Assembly (NCBI GenBank): GCA_039105265.1
Contig: JAPFFF010000002.1
Location: 4,898,001 to 4,962,000 of the forward strand
From: Tritrichomonas musculus
Taxonomy: Eukaryota; Parabasalia; Tritrichomonadida; Tritrichomonadidae
Length of the DNA: 64,000 bases
Direction: 5' to 3'
Shown: positions 37,704 to 45,501 of the stretch, piece by piece
Layout: each line of letters starts with the position of its first letter
Numbering within the stretch: position 1 is the first letter of the stretch
Notes under the pieces: generated by a model
What the model saw: the letters and a program-made list of their open reading frames with translations, nothing else
Database searches by the model: none
Told to the model about the DNA's origin: nothing
Made by a program: the position numbers and the translations under genes

Positions 37704-37840
37704 AATGATTTTATTCAACAATAACACAAACAAATCACAAAACACAAATCAAATCACAAATCAAAACACAAACTAAATCACAAAACACAAACAAAATCAA
37801 AATCAATACTAAATCACAAAACACAAACTAAATCAATAAT
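37704..37840. repeat. CAAATCACAAA-type low-complexity repeat
   Basis: About 130 bp of repeated CACAAA/CAAATCA/ACACAAACTAAATC units lying between two copies (f and g) of the 42-bp motif. No coding frame. The whole gap 37624-37940 between the 318- and 189-aa genes holds only this and the motif copies. Confidence 0.75.
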
Positions 37841-37883
37841 AAAAGTGACATAAAAATAGTGAAATCTCACTTGTTCACTTTTT
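37841..37883. repeat. 42-bp-motif copy g (Polinton 2)
   Basis: AAAAGTGACATAAAAATAG, GTGAAATCTCAC, TTGTTCACTTTTT; a direct repeat of copy f 180 bp away, followed by the same ATTTTATTCAACAA flank. Confidence 0.85.
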
Positions 37884-37940
37884 AATAATTTTATTCAACA
37901 AAAAGCAAAAACAAAAATAAAACAATAACATTTATTAACT

Positions 37941-38510
37941 TTAAATACACATTTTTAAGCTAATTCCGTATTTTATAAGTTGACTATAGATTTCATTATA
38001 ACCAATTTTTAATTCTAATGTTTTATCATCTTTTGTTACTAAAATACGATCAATTTTCATATACTTTGTATTTGATAAACAACCTTTACATCCTTCTTCT
38101 TCATCAATAACAAGCTCAACTTTATCAGCTCTTGTTAATATTTTGATAAGATTCATTAAAGTATTATTATGACAAACAAGATAGCTATTAATTCGTAATG
38201 GATTAGTTTCATAAATACTTAATAATGTTTCTAAAAATTTATTTTTCATTTCTAAACTCTCTAACTCATTTGTAAGATTGTTTATTTGTGGTTGATATAT
38301 TGATTGAGAATTGTCCGACATTTGTGTAAAATTTATGTTTCTATTTTGTGATATATTTTGTGTTTGATTTGTAAGATTAGGAATATCAGGATATGAAACA
38401 GGTTTTATTTTTATATTAACATTTGTATTTTGTTCTTGCTTAACACTAGCATCATTTTCACTTGATAAGATTCTAGCACGTTTTAATGTCATTTGATTCA
38501 TATTAAACAT
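37941..38510 (-). CDS. Conserved Polinton protein with Q/N-rich middle (189 aa)
   Basis: Counterpart of 20868-21464: KRARILSSENDASVKQEQN, NINFTQMSDNSQ, EMKNKFLETLLSIYETNP, VELVIDEEEGCKGC, ILVTKDDKTLELKIG, LIKYGISLKMCI. Starts 4 bp after the stop of the preceding helical gene, so they form a two-gene unit as in element 1. Function unknown. Confidence 0.75.
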   Translation of the reverse strand: MFNMNQMTLKRARILSSENDASVKQEQNTNVNIKIKPVSYPDIPNLTNQTQNISQNRNINFTQMSDNSQSIYQPQINNLTNELESLEMKNKFLETLLSIYETNPLRINSYLVCHNNTLMNLIKILTRADKVELVIDEEEGCKGCLSNTKYMKIDRILVTKDDKTLELKIGYNEIYSQLIKYGISLKMCI

Positions 38511-38513
38511 CTT

Positions 38514-38744
38514 TTACTCATTATTTGTTAATTCTTTTAATTCATTTTCTAACTTAGCACATTTTGCTTTTAATGAATTAATATCTTCTATTAAACTTTC
38601 TCGTATAGCTAGTCCATTTGAGTTTAACATTGCAGTCTTTACATTATTTAAATGCTGTTTTGCATCATAACACCTTTCTTTCAAACTTCGTTTAATTTGC
38701 TTAAGTTGTGGGATCTCACTTTTATATTTATTTAAATCTGTCAT
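38514..38744 (-). CDS. Conserved small helical Polinton protein (76 aa)
   Basis: Start taken at ATG 38744 (MTDLNKYKSEIPQLKQIKRS); the longer frame opens at a non-ATG. Same length and coiled-coil end (SLKAKCAKLENELKELT) as 20635-20865. It is divergent from the 77-aa gene, 15 bp apart, again as in element 1. Confidence 0.75.
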   Translation of the reverse strand: MTDLNKYKSEIPQLKQIKRSLKERCYDAKQHLNNVKTAMLNSNGLAIRESLIEDINSLKAKCAKLENELKELTNNE

Positions 38745-38759
38745 TTCTTTCACAATAAA

Positions 38760-38993
38760 ATGAGTAATTACAATCAACTTAGAACATTACATGACGAAAA
38801 TCATCAAAATCATTTTGATCGTCAAAGACTAAAACAGCAAAAAGAAAGAACAAAAATAAATTCACAACCTACAGTAAAGAAATATGAAGAAAAGGGGAAT
38901 ATCAATCATGAATCATCAATTAAAACAAATAAACCTGTAAACTATCATTTATTAACACTAAATCATTCAGTAGTTACAATGAATAATTTTTAA
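38760..38993 (+). CDS. Conserved small basic Polinton protein (77 aa)
   Basis: Counterpart of 20383-20619: LRTLHDENHQNHFDRQRLKQ, QKERTKINSQP, KYEEKGNINHES, YHLLTLNHSVVTMN. Conservation in an antisense slot between two helical genes supports a real gene. Ends 1 bp before the convergent 126-aa gene. Confidence 0.7.
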   Translation: MSNYNQLRTLHDENHQNHFDRQRLKQQKERTKINSQPTVKKYEEKGNINHESSIKTNKPVNYHLLTLNHSVVTMNNF

Positions 38994-38994
38994 C

Positions 38995-39375
38995 TTATGT
39001 TTGATTCATTTCATTTATAAATTTAACTACTGAATTAACTGTTTGTTTAATTTCTTCTATTTTTGTTTTCATATTCTCAATATCAACTTTAACTGATTCT
39101 AAAGCAATTTCGAATAAATGTTGATCTTCTTGTTGAGTTTGTTGAACTTTCTTTAAACATATTTCACCTCCTATCAATTTGCCGTTATTTTTAGCACAAT
39201 TCTTTTTTGTTATTCTGTACTCAATGTTATCTGGAGTTATGATTTTATATACTTTGTTAAGATATTGAGTAGTTTGTTTCTCCATTTCATCTTTATGTTT
39301 TTGATAGTAAGCTTCAAATTCAACAATAGAATTAAATGTTTTTGTTTCTTTTTGTATTTGATTAATAACTTTCAT
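38995..39375 (-). CDS. Conserved small Polinton protein, coiled-coil tail (126 aa)
   Basis: Counterpart of 20009-20386: FNSIVEFEAYYQKHKDEME, TQYLNKVYKIITPDN, YRITKKNCAKNNGKLIGGEI, and a C-terminal helix IENMKTKIEEIKQTVNSVVK. Function unknown; sits in the small-gene cluster next to the capsid gene. Confidence 0.75.
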   Translation of the reverse strand: MKVINQIQKETKTFNSIVEFEAYYQKHKDEMEKQTTQYLNKVYKIITPDNIEYRITKKNCAKNNGKLIGGEICLKKVQQTQQEDQHLFEIALESVKVDIENMKTKIEEIKQTVNSVVKFINEMNQT

Positions 39376-39441
39376 ATTAGTTTAATTCTGATCAAAAATA
39401 ATTATCTACATTTAAATCATTTCAATTCATTTTAAATCATT

Positions 39442-39696
39442 TTATTTTACTTCATTTAAAATTGATTTCCCAATTTTATAACCTTTATCTGCATAATTTA
39501 ATCCTGTATCTATAGCATTAACTACTTCATTTACACCGGGAATAAATTGAACGGCTGGTTTAACTTTATCAATAATCATCTTACCTGTATTAATTATTTT
39601 CGGTAGAGCTTTAACAGCTTTTTTTGCAAAATTCTTTAGTTTTCCGCCTACACTTTTAACAGCTTTCTTGATCTTATTAAACACTCCTACACCCAT
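39442..39696 (-). CDS. Small basic amphipathic Polinton protein (84 aa)
   Basis: MGVGVFNKIKKAVKSVGGKL then AKKAVKALPKI and PGVNEVVNAIDTGLNYADKG. Counterpart of 19686-19955. Lys-rich amphipathic helices with no transmembrane segment. Divergent from the capsid gene (41 bp). Possible minor virion or membrane-active peptide (inference). Confidence 0.75.
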   Translation of the reverse strand: MGVGVFNKIKKAVKSVGGKLKNFAKKAVKALPKIINTGKMIIDKVKPAVQFIPGVNEVVNAIDTGLNYADKGYKIGKSILNEVK

Positions 39697-39737
39697 ATTT
39701 TCTTCTTCATAAAATATTTTGTTTTATTAACTGATAA

Positions 39738-41681
39738 ATGTTATATCGAAACGAAAGAGCTCATAATTATAAGATAGAAGCTGGAAATGTTTTAGATACT
39801 TTTAATCAAATGAGATCACTGATTAATGTTAATGATGGTACTAGATCGTTTTCATTTAGAACAGTAGACTGTCATGATCAACCAGCTCCGTTTCATCAAG
39901 GACAATATTCTCAAATTAGCTTAACACACCCTGATCATTTTGTAAGTGATGTTGATAAAGGATTCTTAACATTTCATATAAAATTAGATTTACAGTTAAA
40001 TACTGATTTAAGTAAACTTCAACAAATACAAGACCCTAATAACTTTTATAAACTGTTTGTAGGATTTAAATCTTCTAATCAATTATTTGATAGACTTGAA
40101 ATTCTTCATAATAATGTTAATGTCGGATATCAACAAAACGAATGTGTTAGAGAAGGATTTTTATATTCTTCAGTTAAACCAGAAACAGAAAAGAAGAGAA
40201 GAAGATTTGTTCATTCATTATGGGAGAATGTTGCTTCTTATTCTCAAACAATAGCAGGATCTTATGTTAATCTTAACAATTTCAAAAATAACGGAAAAAC
40301 TTCAACAGAATTTGATTTAAATGTTCCGTTTGATGATTTATTAGCTCTTCAAGCTTTTGATTTATTCCCAAACGGAATAATTGGAGATTTATCAATAAGA
40401 TTTCAAGTTACAGCAGCTGGATTAGTTTGGGCTGCTATTGATCCTTATACTGTTGCTGAAGCTAAAGCTTTTCTTGAAGATAATGAAAGTGTTAGTACAG
40501 AAGAATTAGATAAGCTAAAGCAAATCACAGTTCATGGTCATCTTAAACATCAATTCACTCAAATAAATAATGAAGCTATTATCCCAGGACCATCAAATAA
40601 TCCAGATCCTCCTTCTCCAGAACAACCAAAATATCAGTTAAAGTATGAATTAAGAGATAAATATACTCCAGCTTCAACAAATATTCCAGTAGATGAACTT
40701 CTTGAAACTTTTACATTTTTATTCAGCTATACTGATGAAGAGTTTACAGAGTTAGGAATAGAAAAAACAGAAGATAATAAAGAAATTTGTAAAGCTCATT
40801 ATCTTAAATCTCATGACAGTATCCCTTCATCAAAACATCCCGCCGGAAACGTTTCTATTAATTTTGTTTCTAAAACTGAAGCTAATAAATTATTGAGTTC
40901 TCATTATTCATCTCAACCAGCAACACTTACAGTAAATAGATTAACAGTTACATTATGTAAATCAAGTATGCAGGGTTTTGGAGTATGTGAATCAACACGA
41001 AACGGAATAGAAGAAATATTGCGAAAAGGTATAATTATTCCTTCACAAAAAGTTGATTATCATTCTTTTCCGATAGCTCCGGCAGAAAACGGAATAAAAT
41101 CAACACTAAATATTCCTTTGATTAACGTTACAACTCTTTCAATAATGTTCCCAAAACATCATAATGATTTAACAGTTTTTGAAAATCCAATATATCAAAA
41201 CTGTTATTTGAATATAGGAGGAAAAAATTTTCCAGATGAAAACGTTAGTACAATAGGAGCTAGATTCTTTGAAAATCAGCTTACAGCCGGAGATTTAGAC
41301 GCTATAACTCTAACTTGTACAAAAGAGTTTGAAGATAGTATGACTATGCCGAAAAATGATGTTAACGGAGTAAGATATAAAAATACTTTATCTGACAGTT
41401 CTTCTTTTGTTTTCAATATTCAAGCTGAAAGATCTTCTGCAGGTTATTGTTTTGATGCTATAGACGGCGGATTCGGCAATGTTCAAATTCAAATTCAAGG
41501 TCAACCTGTATATAGAGGAGAAAATGATACTTATTACAATATAATAGAACCTTCTGGGAATATTATTCATCCGCCCCCAACTCAATTATGGCTTACTCGT
41601 GATAGTTATTTCTTAATGAATCTTGATGGTTTAGCTTATATAGATGATCAATCTCCACCAAACAGTCAAATTAATGAGTGA
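39738..41681 (+). CDS. mcp: Double jelly-roll major capsid protein, Polinton 2 (647 aa)
   Basis: 647 residues, the usual length for Polinton capsid proteins. Conserved blocks: MLYRNERAHNYKIEAGNV, SFSFRTVDCHDQPAP, FVSDVDKGFLTFHIKLDL, RRRFVHSLWENVASYSQ, FDLFPNGIIGDLSIRFQV, then a variable P/S-rich loop region (about 285-330), LTVTLCKSSMQGFGV, INVTTLSIMFPKHHND, NIGGKNFPDENVSTIGARFF, DAITLTCTKEFEDSMTMPKN, SSFVFNIQAERSSAGYCF. The pattern is two successive beta-sandwiches. It forms the hexon-like shell in this family. Codon use is less strictly A/T-ending than in most of the element's other genes (many CCG, GGA, AACGGA). Confidence 0.88.
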   Translation: MLYRNERAHNYKIEAGNVLDTFNQMRSLINVNDGTRSFSFRTVDCHDQPAPFHQGQYSQISLTHPDHFVSDVDKGFLTFHIKLDLQLNTDLSKLQQIQDPNNFYKLFVGFKSSNQLFDRLEILHNNVNVGYQQNECVREGFLYSSVKPETEKKRRRFVHSLWENVASYSQTIAGSYVNLNNFKNNGKTSTEFDLNVPFDDLLALQAFDLFPNGIIGDLSIRFQVTAAGLVWAAIDPYTVAEAKAFLEDNESVSTEELDKLKQITVHGHLKHQFTQINNEAIIPGPSNNPDPPSPEQPKYQLKYELRDKYTPASTNIPVDELLETFTFLFSYTDEEFTELGIEKTEDNKEICKAHYLKSHDSIPSSKHPAGNVSINFVSKTEANKLLSSHYSSQPATLTVNRLTVTLCKSSMQGFGVCESTRNGIEEILRKGIIIPSQKVDYHSFPIAPAENGIKSTLNIPLINVTTLSIMFPKHHNDLTVFENPIYQNCYLNIGGKNFPDENVSTIGARFFENQLTAGDLDAITLTCTKEFEDSMTMPKNDVNGVRYKNTLSDSSSFVFNIQAERSSAGYCFDAIDGGFGNVQIQIQGQPVYRGENDTYYNIIEPSGNIIHPPPTQLWLTRDSYFLMNLDGLAYIDDQSPPNSQINE

Positions 41682-41766
41682 AAAATAAGACCGTAAATTT
41701 ACGGACTTGAATTTTAAAAATAATATAATTTTAATTTTAAATATATGATTTTTGTTTTTACAAAAC

Positions 41767-42336
41767 ATGGAAACTGAAAATATTTCTGAATTTATTTCTT
41801 TAAAAGATCATGAAGATTATGAAATATTAACAACTTATCCACATACTATACGAAGAAAAGATAATCATCATGAAATTAAAGAAAATATTGAAAACGGTTA
41901 TGTTAGACTTATGCTTAAAAATAAACATTATCTTAAACATAGATTAATAGCTTTACAATTTATAGAAAATGATAATCCTGAAATTAAAACTCAAGTAGAT
42001 CATAAAAATAGAAACAGAACAGATAATCATATTTCTAATTTACGTTGGGTTTCAGTTAAAGAGAATCAAATGAATAAAGCATCTAGTAACAAAATTACAT
42101 ACACTTACACTAATATACCTAATGATTCTTTAAAAATAACAGACTATAATACACATATTTTTGAATCTTATTACTATTATGAAAACAATTTCTATTTTTA
42201 TAACGGAGTTGAATATCGTAAACTACATATAAATGAGAAAAAGAATGGTTATAAATTTGTTAATATGATGAGTATTAAAGGTAAAAAAATACAAATATAT
42301 TTAACTAGGTTTAAGAAGATATATGATCTTAATTAG
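41767..42336 (+). CDS. HNH homing-type endonuclease, Polinton 2 only (189 aa)
   Basis: Start taken at ATG 41767. NUMOD4/HNH_3 layout: DYEILTTYPHTIRRKD, GYVRLMLKNKHYLKHRLIAL, then VDHKNRNRTDNHISNLRWVS and KENQMNKAS. This is the classic DHxNxxxxDNxxxNLRW core of free-standing homing-type endonucleases. It lies between capsid and integrase genes in element 2 only; element 1 has just 70 bp there. So it is an acquired accessory gene, perhaps a homing endonuclease targeting related elements (inference). Confidence 0.9.
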   Translation: METENISEFISLKDHEDYEILTTYPHTIRRKDNHHEIKENIENGYVRLMLKNKHYLKHRLIALQFIENDNPEIKTQVDHKNRNRTDNHISNLRWVSVKENQMNKASSNKITYTYTNIPNDSLKITDYNTHIFESYYYYENNFYFYNGVEYRKLHINEKKNGYKFVNMMSIKGKKIQIYLTRFKKIYDLN

Positions 42337-42371
42337 AAGAATTAAATGTAGTATATTATTTTTGCACTAAA

Positions 42372-43511
42372 ATGCTTAAATATCCATTTACTAGCAAATA
42401 CAAATACTTTGAATATAATGATCTCGAAAAAGAACCTTATGTTCATGATTATAGATTGAAAACATGTAAACAGTATATGAAACCTAATTTTAGTAATGAA
42501 CCTTATTGCTATGAAGCTGATTTAATGTTTGTTAAGAATACTATCTATTTTGTTTTAATAAATGTTAATACAAGATATTTAATAGTTGAACAGATTAAAG
42601 ATAGAAGATTAAGTACATTATCTTACACTTTAGCTAATATATTAGTCAAATATGATATTGAAATTAAAACGATTAAAAGTGATGGTGAAAGAGGATTTAT
42701 TAAGTTAGCAAATGATATAATTGAACTTACTTTAAATGATGATTCTATATTATATGTACCTAATTTACATGAAAGAGTTAAAGAAAGTAGTATAAGAAGT
42801 AAAGATAAAGTATTAGATAAAATTATTAATCAACATGATACTAAATTATTAAAACAGATCATAAATGATATAGATTTCGACAGTGTTAACGAATGGAGAA
42901 TATATAAGATTAAGTTTGTAATTAATTCTTCTAAATTTGCTTTAGCTCATAAAACAATTGATTCTGTTATTAGAACGTTACGAAATGCTTTTGGACTTAA
43001 TGAAACTAAATTAGCTAATATTGAATATATGAGACAAATGGTTAATTATTATAATAAAACTCCTCATAAATCATTAAGATTAAGAAATTACAATTATGAT
43101 TTTGATGATACTGATGAAAGTGAAGTTATATTGAACAAAAATAAATATATATACTATTCACCTAAACAGTTTCAAAATGATATTGATCTAGAATGGAAGT
43201 ATATAAGATTAATGAGAAGTAAATTACAAGAAATTAAAAACAAACAAAAATTAAAAGGACTATTATCTTATAAAAAAGGGAATATATTACTAGTTCATAC
43301 TGATTTTGCTAAAACTAAACAAAAATTTGCTAAAAGAAGAAGAGTATTTAATGAAATAGCTCAATTCTTAACATATATTAACGGAAATTGTGTTTGTAAA
43401 TTGTTAAGATATAATATGAAACCGATAGAAATACCAATAGCTTTTACTAAGAAAGTAGCTGATAATTATGATGAATTAGATAAAGATATTAAATTATACT
43501 TTGATATCTAA
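42372..43511 (+). CDS. int: Retroviral-type integrase, Polinton 2 (379 aa)
   Basis: Counterpart of 16269-17720, about 100 residues shorter. Blocks: FTSKYKYFEYNDLEKEPYVH, YEADLMFVKNTIYFVLINVN, IKSDGERGF, HKTIDSVIRTLRNAFGLNET, YYNKTPHKSLRLRNYNYDF, KRRRVFNEIAQFLTYINGNC. The RNase H-like core is followed by a basic beta-rich tail. It is considerably diverged from the element 1 integrase, in contrast to the polymerase and ATPase. Confidence 0.9.
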   Translation: MLKYPFTSKYKYFEYNDLEKEPYVHDYRLKTCKQYMKPNFSNEPYCYEADLMFVKNTIYFVLINVNTRYLIVEQIKDRRLSTLSYTLANILVKYDIEIKTIKSDGERGFIKLANDIIELTLNDDSILYVPNLHERVKESSIRSKDKVLDKIINQHDTKLLKQIINDIDFDSVNEWRIYKIKFVINSSKFALAHKTIDSVIRTLRNAFGLNETKLANIEYMRQMVNYYNKTPHKSLRLRNYNYDFDDTDESEVILNKNKYIYYSPKQFQNDIDLEWKYIRLMRSKLQEIKNKQKLKGLLSYKKGNILLVHTDFAKTKQKFAKRRRVFNEIAQFLTYINGNCVCKLLRYNMKPIEIPIAFTKKVADNYDELDKDIKLYFDI

Positions 43512-43516
43512 TAAAT

Positions 43517-43846
43517 ATGCCAAAAGTTTACTTTCATACTCAAGATAAAGAATTTAAATTGCCGATAGAGTTTATTAGCAGTAGAAATAAAAAGTATATA
43601 GTTGTTCAGTATGTAGGAGCTATTGTTAAAGAGTTTTTAGTTGGAGATTTAATGGTTCATAGTGATATAGTTCAACAATATAGTTATTGTGATCATTTTA
43701 TAATGTTAGCTAATAGAAGACAAACAAAATATAGAAAGTATGAATTCTTAAATCATGAACAAAATCATAGAATATGGTTTACTGATTTATACGGAAATGA
43801 AATAGAACCTTCAGCGTTTATATTTAGTTGTCTTCTTATTTATTAA
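43517..43846 (+). CDS. Conserved small Polinton protein, possible minor virion protein (109 aa)
   Basis: Counterpart of 14658-15047 without its 20-residue leader: YFHTQDKEFKLPIEFISS, NKKYIVVQYVGAIVKEFLVG, DLMVHSDIVQ, FIMLANRRQTKYRKYEFL, RIWFTDLYGNEIEPSAFIFS. Beta-rich. Starts 5 bp after the integrase stop and is followed within 3 bp by the next gene: a tight three-gene unit. Confidence 0.7.
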   Translation: MPKVYFHTQDKEFKLPIEFISSRNKKYIVVQYVGAIVKEFLVGDLMVHSDIVQQYSYCDHFIMLANRRQTKYRKYEFLNHEQNHRIWFTDLYGNEIEPSAFIFSCLLIY

Positions 43847-43849
43847 TAA

Positions 43850-45499
43850 ATGACGTTAGTTTTAGGAGAAGAAGTTAAAGATTATGAAAATGAAAATTAT
43901 TATAAAATTGTAATAGGTAGAAATGGTTATTGTTTATATTGTTTTTTAGCTGATTTCAAATTACCTGATATATGTTTAAGTAAGGGTCAAGGAGTTATTA
44001 ATTATCATCCTTGTTATTTTATTAGATTAACTACAGAAAAACTTCCTTCTATCATATTTGTAATAAGATATATTCAGGGAGTAGAATGTGTTGTTTTACT
44101 TAAAGATAGACAAGATTATTATAATGAATCTAGATTATTATATACAATAACTCTTAGTGATTTTATGGTTAAGTTTAAAACTGTAAATGTAGTAAGTAGA
44201 ATGTATAAAACATCTGAATTACAATTTAAAGCAAAGTTATATGATGGAATAAATGATGATATCATTGAAAAATATGTTAGTAAATTATCTCAAAAATTAA
44301 AACAAAATAGTATTAAAGTTGAACCTCAATACTTTTATGAAATTCATTGGTATAGCAAATGTTGTTTTTATGAAGATTATAGAAATAATACATTAGAACC
44401 TTTAGTTTATACTTGTTTATCACCAGAAGAACAGGAAGAAGAAGATAGAAGAAAAGAACAAGAAAGAATAGAAAAAGAAGAACAAGAAAGATTAATAAGA
44501 GAAGAACAAGAAAAACAAGATAAAAAAAGAAGAATAAGAGAAGAAAGAGAAAGAAAGAAACAAGAAGAAATAAATAAGATAGAAGCTGAAAAAGAAAGAA
44601 AAAGAAAATTACAAAGATTACATGATATAGAAAATGCTCCTAGAATGAATAAATTAACAGGTAAAATGTATTATCCTAATAATGAATTTGAAGAAGTTGA
44701 TGTTGATAATGGACGTTGTATTGCTTTTGTTCGTAAAAGAAAGAATGTTGAAATTAATACAGATTTACATGATTTTCCAAATGAACAAACTGAATTAGAT
44801 CTAGATTTAAATTTAAGCCCTAATCAAAATATAGTGTTTAACCCTAATAAATATAGAAAAACTGCTAAAGTCGCTACGAGCTCTCGCGATGTAGAAAAAG
44901 TCACAAAAATAAATCAGCCTGTAAAACCCCCAAAACAAACAAGACCTAAAATGAAAAATATTCAACCTAAATCAACAAAATTATTAAGAGAAAGAATTGA
45001 AGCTATTAAAAATAAAAATAGAGTAGATATAGCAACAAGTCCTAATCATGAACTAATCGATAATAATAATGATAGTTTTATATTTGAGGAAGAGGAAGAG
45101 GAAGTCACTGCGAACTCTCGTGAAGCTGTGCCTGATAATGAAAACAATAATCATGAAATACAAATACAAACAAATAATCAAAACAAAACATATGGAGGAC
45201 GTTATATTCCAGCTCCTCCTACAATGAAAATATTAAGTGAAGAAGAAATTAGAAGAAGAAATATAGCTCAACAAACTAAATTAACAACAAAAGTCACTGC
45301 AAAAGCTAAACAAATTCAAAATAAACAAATCACTACAAACTCTCGTGAAGCACAAAAAGCACAACATCAACATACTCCTACAAAACAAACAGATATATCT
45401 AATGAAATTCCTCAAGCTCCTAAAGCAATTAAACAACAAAACAAAAATAAAAAAGTATATTCTCCTACTAGTTTAAATGATTCTATATTGAATATTTAA
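43850..45499 (+). CDS. Polinton 2 protein with globular head, charged coil and disordered tail (549 aa)
   Basis: The first 190 residues are globular beta-rich (ENYYKIVIGRNGYCLYCFLA, CVVLLKDRQDYY). Residues 190-260 are a highly charged E/R/K/Q coiled coil. The remainder is disordered, N/Q/K-rich, and holds three T-x-S-R-(D/E) motifs (KVATSSRDVEK, EVTANSREAV, QITTNSREAQ). It occupies the slot of the 308-aa gene in element 1. The motif-coding DNA uses unusually GC-rich codons. A structural or scaffold role with possible proteolytic processing sites is inferred. Confidence 0.6.
   Translation: MTLVLGEEVKDYENENYYKIVIGRNGYCLYCFLADFKLPDICLSKGQGVINYHPCYFIRLTTEKLPSIIFVIRYIQGVECVVLLKDRQDYYNESRLLYTITLSDFMVKFKTVNVVSRMYKTSELQFKAKLYDGINDDIIEKYVSKLSQKLKQNSIKVEPQYFYEIHWYSKCCFYEDYRNNTLEPLVYTCLSPEEQEEEDRRKEQERIEKEEQERLIREEQEKQDKKRRIREERERKKQEEINKIEAEKERKRKLQRLHDIENAPRMNKLTGKMYYPNNEFEEVDVDNGRCIAFVRKRKNVEINTDLHDFPNEQTELDLDLNLSPNQNIVFNPNKYRKTAKVATSSRDVEKVTKINQPVKPPKQTRPKMKNIQPKSTKLLRERIEAIKNKNRVDIATSPNHELIDNNNDSFIFEEEEEEVTANSREAVPDNENNNHEIQIQTNNQNKTYGGRYIPAPPTMKILSEEEIRRRNIAQQTKLTTKVTAKAKQIQNKQITTNSREAQKAQHQHTPTKQTDISNEIPQAPKAIKQQNKNKKVYSPTSLNDSILNI
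44870..44895 (+). repeat. 26-nt TSSRD block, Polinton 2 copy 1
   Basis: GTCGCTACGAGCTCTCGC then GATGTAGA; encodes V-A-T-S-S-R-D-V-E. Identical to the reverse complement of 47807-47832 in a different gene. Weaker versions at 45114-45139 and 45329-45351 in the same gene. Confidence 0.85.
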
Positions 45500-45501
45500 G
45501 T

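Noticed and set aside
37704-37840. Second CRISPR-like or short coding repeat
   Set aside because: Irregular CACAAA-type low-complexity units with no spacers and stops in all frames.
43850-45499. 549-aa and 308-aa proteins as clear homologues
   Set aside because: Same slot and shared TSSRD block only; overall sequence similarity is too weak to claim orthology.
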